Source: Dromaius novaehollandiae
Taxonomy: Eukaryota; Chordata; Aves; Casuariiformes; Dromaiidae
Assembly: GCF_036370855.1 (NCBI RefSeq)
Contig: NC_088132.1
Coordinates: 65,882,841 to 65,946,840, forward strand
DNA: 64,000 nt
Reading direction: 5' to 3'
Every line of letters starts with the position of its first letter. Within the stretch, counting starts at the first letter, position 1. Of this stretch, positions 61,601-64,000 are shown one piece after another. The translations under genes and the position numbers were made by a program. The notes beneath the pieces are model-generated. The model searched no databases. It worked only from the letters and a program-made list of their open reading frames with translations, and was not told where the DNA came from.

Positions 61601-63619
61601 AGCAAATGAAATTCAGGACGTGCTCATCACCTTGCTGGATAAGTTATGTAGTACCACAGTAATGATGAATGTGTTTTACCTTGCATAGTCAATGGCTTTG
61701 AAAGTATTAGTCAAATCTCCTCCCTTCTGATAGGTTCCCTCCATTGCTTTAACAACGTCATCCTTTGCTTTATATTCATTCAAGTTGAACACTATGCGTG
61801 GATCATTACCATATTGAATTAAACCCACCTATACAATAAAGAAATTATGTTAGATTATCATACGTTACTGTTATGCAGAATCATGAGTTAAACTATTCAT
61901 CAGGCCGGAGTAAAAGATCTACAGATGCATGTGGGGTTATCATTTTCTTTCAACACATGCAAAACCAATTAATACATGTTTGGAATGTAAAGAAAGCTAA
62001 ATACTCTTGCATATTATGTCATTTATTATGTACTACAATATGTTAATGCAAACAATCTGAAATTGTAGTCATTAAACATTTGTTCCACTTACTTCCAAAA
62101 ACATTTATGGACAAAAACAATACTGAGAGCTCTGGGAAAAATCAGAAAATAGCAAAAATTCTACAAGCTGACAGCACCTCATACTGATCTTGCCTAAGGA
62201 AATTCTAATGGTTAGTTACTTCATAGAACTGCAAATCCTGCTTGTTTTTAATACAGGTGAATGCTAAAGAAATATGCTAAGATGTACACTTACTACAAAA
62301 GAAAAAAAAAGAGAAGAGGATGCTAAAGCTGAGGTTCAGAGAGGACTTATGACACTGAGCAGGAAGCCTAGCTTTTAAGACCTAGCTTCCAAAGTAGCCC
62401 AGTGAGGAAGGCATCCTTGGGGAGAGAGATTTCCAGTAGCCCTTGTCTTTGTTCACAGAACTGTTTCTGGAAAATGGACAACTGCAAAGACAGAACATTT
62501 TTAAAAACAGGAAATAAAATTTTCCCTACCATCATCAAATTAAAAGGAAAAAAGAACTTCTGAAAGTTCAGATAGTAACCAAGCAGGAAAAATTCCTGTT
62601 CTAAAAATGTAGGGCTTGAAAATTAAAAGCTGTATGAAAATCTCACTAGAGAAACTGTTCTACTATTCATGCCTCCCTCACAGATTACATTTTAATGATT
62701 CTTATACCTAATATATGAAGGAGATCTGACTCCATTAGATATAACCTAGATTTCTCTATCAGCTGATCAGTGTTCTACATCACATTATTAAATCCTTTTG
62801 GAATACATTAGTTGTGAGCTAGAAGCCCCAGTCCTGAAAGATAAAGGATGACTGCATAAACCAGTCTTGAGGGAGATACTATAGTTATGCTAAAGCATAC
62901 TCGGTTTCCTTTAAAATTGCAGAATTTGCTAATAAAACCCATTGCTTTTTTTCCTTTTTCTTTGTCTTTCTCAAAGATGTCTTTGACTTACCTGGGTTTT
63001 GGTAGGGCCGATATCTAAGCCCTGTACAAACTTTTTCAAAAACGCACTCACTGCGTCCCAGGGATAAATGCTGTTTGACTCATCACAAACCACCACAACA
63101 TCTATGACAGAGGAACATTCTAAAACCAAAATAAGAAACACATATTAAATGTACTTTCAGTCTCAATTTACTTACAACTCTTGGACTAAATCCGTAAGTG
63201 CATGCTTGGGTCTTATATAGGCCAACACTTCAGAACAGGAAGGTTTTGCCAGAATGAACTCAATAAAAGCATATGCAGATTTTTAGCTTGTTTTCACTTT
63301 CACTGCTCTAGTGCAATGCCTCTGAATTCAGAGTGAGCCCAGATTCATATCAGCATTAGAGCAGAATCTGTCAATCCTTATCGGATTTTGCTCTCTGTAC
63401 ATACACGTTTTAAAAAATGCCCACGTAAGTGTCCCCAACACAACGTATCTTGATTTTTTTTGATCTGTTTTTTTATTGAATCTGTTTTGCACATGTTGCC
63501 TTACTTTGAACAGCAGGAGAAAAGCTTCTTAGGATCTGGAAACTTGGACTGATTTCAGAACAGACTCCTGTTGCATAGTATTGGCTTCCACACTGCTGTG
63601 CCCACAAGGGACCACAAGT
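30363..63619 (-). CDS. ITGA2: ITGA2, integrin alpha-2 (collagen receptor subunit), exons 5-30, 5' end outside window
   Basis: Twenty-six coding exons on the minus strand join in frame to encode 1,054 residues up to the stop. Exons 1-4 (signal peptide and first propeller blades) lie beyond 64000. Order: end of propeller blade 2, inserted I (vWA) domain (exons 6-9) with the MIDAS residues DESNS, GGDLTNT and VTDGES, propeller blades with calcium loops (DINRDSVTD, DIDLDGFND, DLDDDDTTD), thigh, calf-1, calf-2, one membrane helix and a tail starting GFFKR. It pairs with integrin beta-1 to form the alpha2-beta1 receptor for collagen and laminin at the plasma membrane. Distinction from ITGA1: the juxtamembrane MKPDEKAE, the LDTKNLIKEIK helix and the MOCS2 neighbour all fit ITGA2. 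Splice sites are GT-AG except one GC donor at exon 12. No frameshift or stop. Confidence 0.97.
31000..31116 (-). CDS. ITGA2: ITGA2 exon 29, juxtamembrane and transmembrane helix
   Basis: Acceptor ctgaaag-side tttcag, donor gtaagt. It encodes ISVTIMKPDEKAEIPVGVVI, then a hydrophobic helix GSILAGLFLLLALVAVLWK. MKPDEKAE and the helix match human ITGA2 nearly residue for residue. Confidence 0.97.
31117..34728 (-). other. ITGA2 intron 28
   Basis: About 3.6 kb, the longest intron in the window part of ITGA2. It contains AT-rich simple sequence (near 32658-32702 and 34484-34545, the latter a loose CATTGTTGTATAT repeat). The open frames on either strand (31135-31551, 32881-33246) resemble nothing I recognise. 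Confidence 0.7.
34729..34818 (-). CDS. ITGA2: ITGA2 exon 28, calf-2 end
   Basis: Thirty codons, phase 0 to 0, donor gtaagt. It encodes STFQTLQLSAEAEINTHNPT through FVIGENTLT, equivalent to human STFQTVQLTAAAEINTYNPE. Confidence 0.95.
37217..37330 (-). CDS. ITGA2: ITGA2 exon 27, calf-2
   Basis: Thirty-eight codons, phase 0, donor gtgagt. It encodes NCKNAKCSTITCKLEDLMLK, then GEYFVNVSTRIWNGTFAA. The three cysteines match human, and NVS and NGT are N-glycosylation sequons. Confidence 0.96.
37616..37720 (-). CDS. ITGA2: ITGA2 exon 26, calf-2
   Basis: Thirty-five codons, acceptor ttttctag, donor gtgagt. It encodes ARGVTCQAQINPLKIGKRPY, then SASFKKENFRASKEL. Confidence 0.95.
38254..38364 (-). CDS. 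ITGA2: ITGA2 exon 25, calf-2
   Basis: Thirty-seven codons, acceptor gctttgcag, donor gtgaag. It encodes VTTGSIPVKMASVKIHLPEL, then TNKDNPLMYITAVDTDE. Confidence 0.95.
38694..38705. repeat. Poly(C) run in ITGA2 intron 24
   Basis: About 12 C in a row. A similar run of about 15 C followed by (AC)n lies at 44177-44202 in intron 20. Confidence 0.85.
39174..39276 (-). CDS. ITGA2: ITGA2 exon 24, calf-2 start
   Basis: Enters with two bases of Arg, exits in phase 0, donor gttagt. It encodes LANINFYEVYSDHNIPSTVN, then NFGEIGPTFNFSVK. Confidence 0.95.
39277..42301 (-). other. ITGA2 intron 23
   Basis: About 3.0 kb. It contains an open frame on the plus strand at 40981-41457 (158 codons, no initial ATG) with no recognised family. 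The 39.46-40.05 kb part is less AT-rich than its surroundings. No exon is seen. Confidence 0.7.
42302..42385 (-). CDS. ITGA2: ITGA2 exon 23, calf-1 end
   Basis: Phase 2 in, phase 2 out, donor gtatgc. It encodes SESKEEHDLDNEVSLSIPLR, then YDAEIHFT. The intron to exon 22 is only 99 bp (42386-42484), the shortest here. Confidence 0.95.
42485..42561 (-). CDS. ITGA2: ITGA2 exon 22, calf-1
   Basis: Acceptor cttccatag, donor gtaacc. It encodes VSFDISFDFNLKNLQNMAIL, then SFRAL plus two bases. Confidence 0.95.
43483..43575 (-). CDS. ITGA2: ITGA2 exon 21, calf-1
   Basis: Thirty-one codons, acceptor gttctgcag, donor gtaccg. It encodes SDGTEVSCQTGTAQTTVICQ, then ISYPVFRTGQQ. The two cysteines correspond to a conserved human disulfide. 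Confidence 0.94.
44173..44202. repeat. Poly(C) followed by (AC)n in ITGA2 intron 20
   Basis: A C-rich run passes directly into about five AC repeats. Simple sequence only. Confidence 0.85.
45119..45260 (-). CDS. ITGA2: ITGA2 exon 20, calf-1
   Basis: Acceptor ttccaacag, donor gtacgt. It takes two bases from exon 19 and encodes SKQNFVVSSKNRRLTFNVKL through NLFFASSSLP. A second acceptor lies 7 nt downstream (caaacag), which matters together with the dual donor of exon 19. Confidence 0.92.
46108..46190 (-). CDS. ITGA2: ITGA2 exon 19, calf-1
   Basis: Encodes IPFIKDCGEDELCICDLVLK, then VQQKVDD and two bases. The donor chosen is ATAG|gtaaga because it keeps the frame and matches the human length. 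A weaker donor AAG|gtagat lies 11 nt upstream in the message (exon end 46119). An extra cysteine (LCIC, human LCIS) lies next to the conserved disulfide pair. Confidence 0.9.
46579..46651. repeat. (TG)n microsatellite, about 36 repeats
   Basis: Uninterrupted TG/CA dinucleotide tract in ITGA2 intron 18. It is likely length-polymorphic. Confidence 0.97.
46833..46943 (-). CDS. ITGA2: ITGA2 exon 18, thigh end
   Basis: Thirty-seven codons, acceptor gttttacag, donor gtaagt. It encodes EPSDAVNSLSLRIDIGLANP, then GSSPVLDIYSPASVAYS. Confidence 0.95.
48110..48261 (-). CDS. ITGA2: ITGA2 exon 17, thigh
   Basis: Acceptor cttgtag, donor gtaagt. It encodes (A)IRYNATLDADLQSSRVTSRG through EENCVHDIFSVQ. RVTSRGLFKENNER matches human exactly. 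NAT is a glycosylation sequon. Human has Cys after NNER where this gene has Tyr. Confidence 0.95.
49359..49498 (-). CDS. ITGA2: ITGA2 exon 16, thigh start
   Basis: Completes the Trp codon from exon 15 and encodes SQSIANVSIIASFKPEKISL through RPAKRNNQV plus one base. Acceptor ttttcag, donor gtaaga. Confidence 0.95.
49499..51008 (-). other. ITGA2 intron 15, with a GC-rich patch
   Basis: About 1.5 kb. The segment 50630-50790 is much richer in GC and CpG than its surroundings and contains a GCGGCCGC octamer. The rest is AT-rich. No exon is recognised. Confidence 0.65.
51009..51145 (-). CDS. ITGA2: ITGA2 exon 15, propeller blade 7
   Basis: Acceptor cttttccag, donor gttagt. It encodes KILGSDSAFGQRLQFFGRSV, then the calcium loop DLDDDDTTD and VSVGADGNVVLLW (Trp split at the junction). 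Human has DLNGDSITD, so the loop glycine is replaced by aspartate here. Confidence 0.95.
51912..52115 (-). CDS. ITGA2: ITGA2 exon 14, propeller blade 6
   Basis: Sixty-eight codons, phase 0 to 0, donor gtaaat. It encodes GILDQQELLEGPQRLENSRF, then an FG-GAP repeat with the calcium loop DIDLDGFND and VVIGAPLESQNSGAIYIYNG. Confidence 0.97.
52116..54250 (-). other. ITGA2 intron 13
   Basis: About 2.1 kb of AT-rich sequence with a T run at 52790-52800. No exon, RNA gene or recognisable mobile element is seen. Confidence 0.7.
54251..54394 (-). CDS. ITGA2: ITGA2 exon 13, propeller blade 5
   Basis: Forty-eight codons, donor gtagga. It encodes IGSYFGSVVCSVDINRDSVT through KKEEGRVYMFSITK. FG-GAP repeat with calcium loop DINRDSVTD. 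Confidence 0.97.
55038..55183 (-). CDS. ITGA2: ITGA2 exon 12, propeller blade 4, with a GC splice donor
   Basis: Acceptor ccccag. It encodes (G)YSVAILSTQNSVYFVAGAPR, then SNYTGRVVVYDVDSHGNITI and VQSHRGEQ. The frame and the human exon boundary (RGDQ|IGSY) place the donor at CAG|gcaagt. This is a GC-AG intron with otherwise consensus bases. NYT and NIT are sequons. Confidence 0.95.
55184..56981 (-). other. ITGA2 intron 11
   Basis: About 1.8 kb, AT-rich. No exon, RNA gene or recognisable mobile element is seen. Confidence 0.7.
56982..57120 (-). CDS. ITGA2: ITGA2 exon 11, propeller blade 3
   Basis: Acceptor ttttaaag, donor gtaaag. It encodes DVLLLGAVGAYDWSGTVVQE through ILQDRNHSSYL plus one base. 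The GAVGA-WSGT block matches human. Confidence 0.96.
58540..59160 (-). other. Unexplained long open frame in ITGA2 intron 9
   Basis: A minus-strand frame is open for 206 codons from just after TGA at 59161-59163, through intron 9 and across exon 10 out of the integrin frame. About 175 codons are intronic. It has no ATG near its start, and the first Met is well inside (MTDSTMHDC). The predicted sequence is of mixed, non-repetitive composition, with stretches such as LRPLQQFLESKYDDKHSFEG and LFVNVGNILRRMDRFGEED. I do not recognise the family. It could be a remnant of an inserted retrocopy, an alternative exon or chance. Confidence 0.35.
58562..58635 (-). CDS. ITGA2: ITGA2 exon 10, start of propeller blade 3
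   Basis: Acceptor ttacaccag, donor gtatgt. It encodes (G)TDQGDTFQMEMSQVGFSAYY, then SQKK. A long open frame in another phase (58540-59160) runs through this exon. Confidence 0.95.
59852..60017 (-). CDS. ITGA2: ITGA2 exon 9, I-domain C-terminal part
   Basis: Acceptor cctcaag, donor gtaaaa. It encodes VLGYLIRHELDTKNLIKEIK through GTLGERIFSIE plus one base. It holds the helix following the collagen-binding alphaC region and the FFNVSSEAALLEEAG helix whose shift accompanies I-domain activation in human. Confidence 0.96.
60435..60585 (-). CDS. ITGA2: ITGA2 exon 8, I domain with third MIDAS loop
   Basis: Acceptor ataacag, donor gtaagt. It encodes RYAFSPESGGRPTATKVMVV, then VTDGESHDGSNLQAVIGKCN and EDNITRFGIA. 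VTDGES supplies the third metal-binding Asp of the MIDAS. Confidence 0.97.
61680..61828 (-). CDS. ITGA2: ITGA2 exon 7, I domain with second MIDAS loop
   Basis: Acceptor ttgtatag, donor gtaaaa. It encodes VGLIQYGNDPRIVFNLNEYK through GGDLTNTFKAIDYA plus two bases. GGDLTNT carries the metal-coordinating Thr. Confidence 0.97.
62992..63119 (-). CDS. ITGA2: ITGA2 exon 6, I domain start with DxSxS
   Basis: Acceptor ggttttag, donor gtaagt. It encodes (K)CSSVIDVVVVCDESNSIYPW through KKFVQGLDIGPTKTQ. DESNS is the MIDAS DxSxS motif that binds the Mg ion contacting collagen Glu. Confidence 0.97.
63505..63619 (-). CDS. ITGA2: ITGA2 exon 5, end of propeller blade 2 before the I domain
   Basis: Acceptor tttttaaag, donor gtaagg. 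It encodes TCGPLWAQQCGSQYYATGVC, then SEISPSFQILRSFSPAVQ plus one base. TCGPLWAQQCG is a conserved alpha-integrin block. This is the most 5' coding exon in the window; 63620-64000 is intron 4. Confidence 0.95.
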
Positions 63620-64000
63620 CTTTAAAAATAACAACAAAAAGAAGCTATAAAAATAACAAATACGTGTCTCACTGTATCCACATACAAAACCATAATAAGT
63701 AGGACTATGAGAATATAAGATGGGATGAGCCCTCTTGGGTTATTGGTACAAGTCCCTTGCTATCCCAGTGACAGTATCATACTTTGATTTCTCATAAAAA
63801 AGATTCTCTATTCCTGATCATCCTTCCACTTCCTTCTGCAAACTATTTCCTCCAAGCTATGCACAGCTATGACTTCTAGAGAGTGTGATAAGTTTGCAAG
63901 GAATCTGTTACTTTAGTTCATCTGCTTTACAAACTATTGGATTAAAACTAGTTTTGGTATTTGCACTCTGCTTATATGTATGAAAATAAGTACTCCCACT

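Noticed and set aside
30363-63619. Assignment to ITGA1 instead of ITGA2
   Set aside because: ITGA1 is the close neighbour and paralogue. The MKPDEKAE juxtamembrane segment, the LDTKNLIKEIK helix, the RVTSRGLFKENNER block and direct tail-to-tail linkage with MOCS2 all fit ITGA2.
1-64000. CRISPR arrays, tRNA or rRNA genes, bacterial mobile elements
   Set aside because: None seen. No regularly spaced direct repeats of array type and no recognisable tRNA or rRNA sequence; the DNA is a vertebrate nuclear locus.

Overview
The window is vertebrate nuclear DNA, almost certainly from a bird. It has small exons in long AT-rich introns with GT-AG splice sites, a CR1 LINE 3' end (16164-16340), a CpG-island promoter, and compact introns: 26 integrin exons fit in 33 kb. 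Two genes are read exon by exon from protein similarity. Human 5q11 has the same neighbours in the same tail-to-tail arrangement (ITGA2 and MOCS2). In birds this block is expected on the Z chromosome; that is inference from known synteny, not visible here.

Layout. 1-14.5 kb is intergenic DNA with no exon I can support. Its one clear landmark is a 1,148 bp solo LTR (2601-3748, minus strand) flanked by a perfect 5 bp target duplication. 14.56-15.13 kb is the CpG island and promoter of MOCS2. 14947-23013 (+) is MOCS2, one locus encoding both subunits of molybdopterin synthase: MOCS2A (86 aa, exons 1-3) and MOCS2B (155 aa, exons 4-7), with a poly(A) signal at 23029. 23.1-30.3 kb lies between the two convergent genes and probably holds the ITGA2 3' UTR. 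30363-63619 (-) is the 3' part of ITGA2, the integrin alpha-2 collagen receptor subunit: 26 coding exons, numbered 5-30 by comparison with the 30-exon human gene. They encode 1,054 residues with no frameshift or internal stop. Exons 1-4 lie beyond the right edge.

The most interesting observation is in MOCS2. In human the MOCS2B reading frame starts inside the MOCS2A frame in exon 3. Here that ATG is ACG, and the upstream frame is closed by TAG at the end of exon 3 and TGA at the start of exon 4. MOCS2B must therefore start at the strong-context ATG at 19102, 31 nt after the MOCS2A stop in the spliced message. There is no ATG in any frame between the weak-context MOCS2A start and that ATG, an arrangement suited to leaky scanning. 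Other points are a GC-AG intron in ITGA2, an unexplained open frame of about 206 codons running through ITGA2 intron 9 into exon 10, a pair of in-frame alternative splice sites at the exon 19/20 junction, and a three-copy GC-rich repeat in the MOCS2 promoter. I found no CRISPR, prokaryotic or wholly new system; this is ordinary, well-preserved eukaryotic sequence with a few unusual details.
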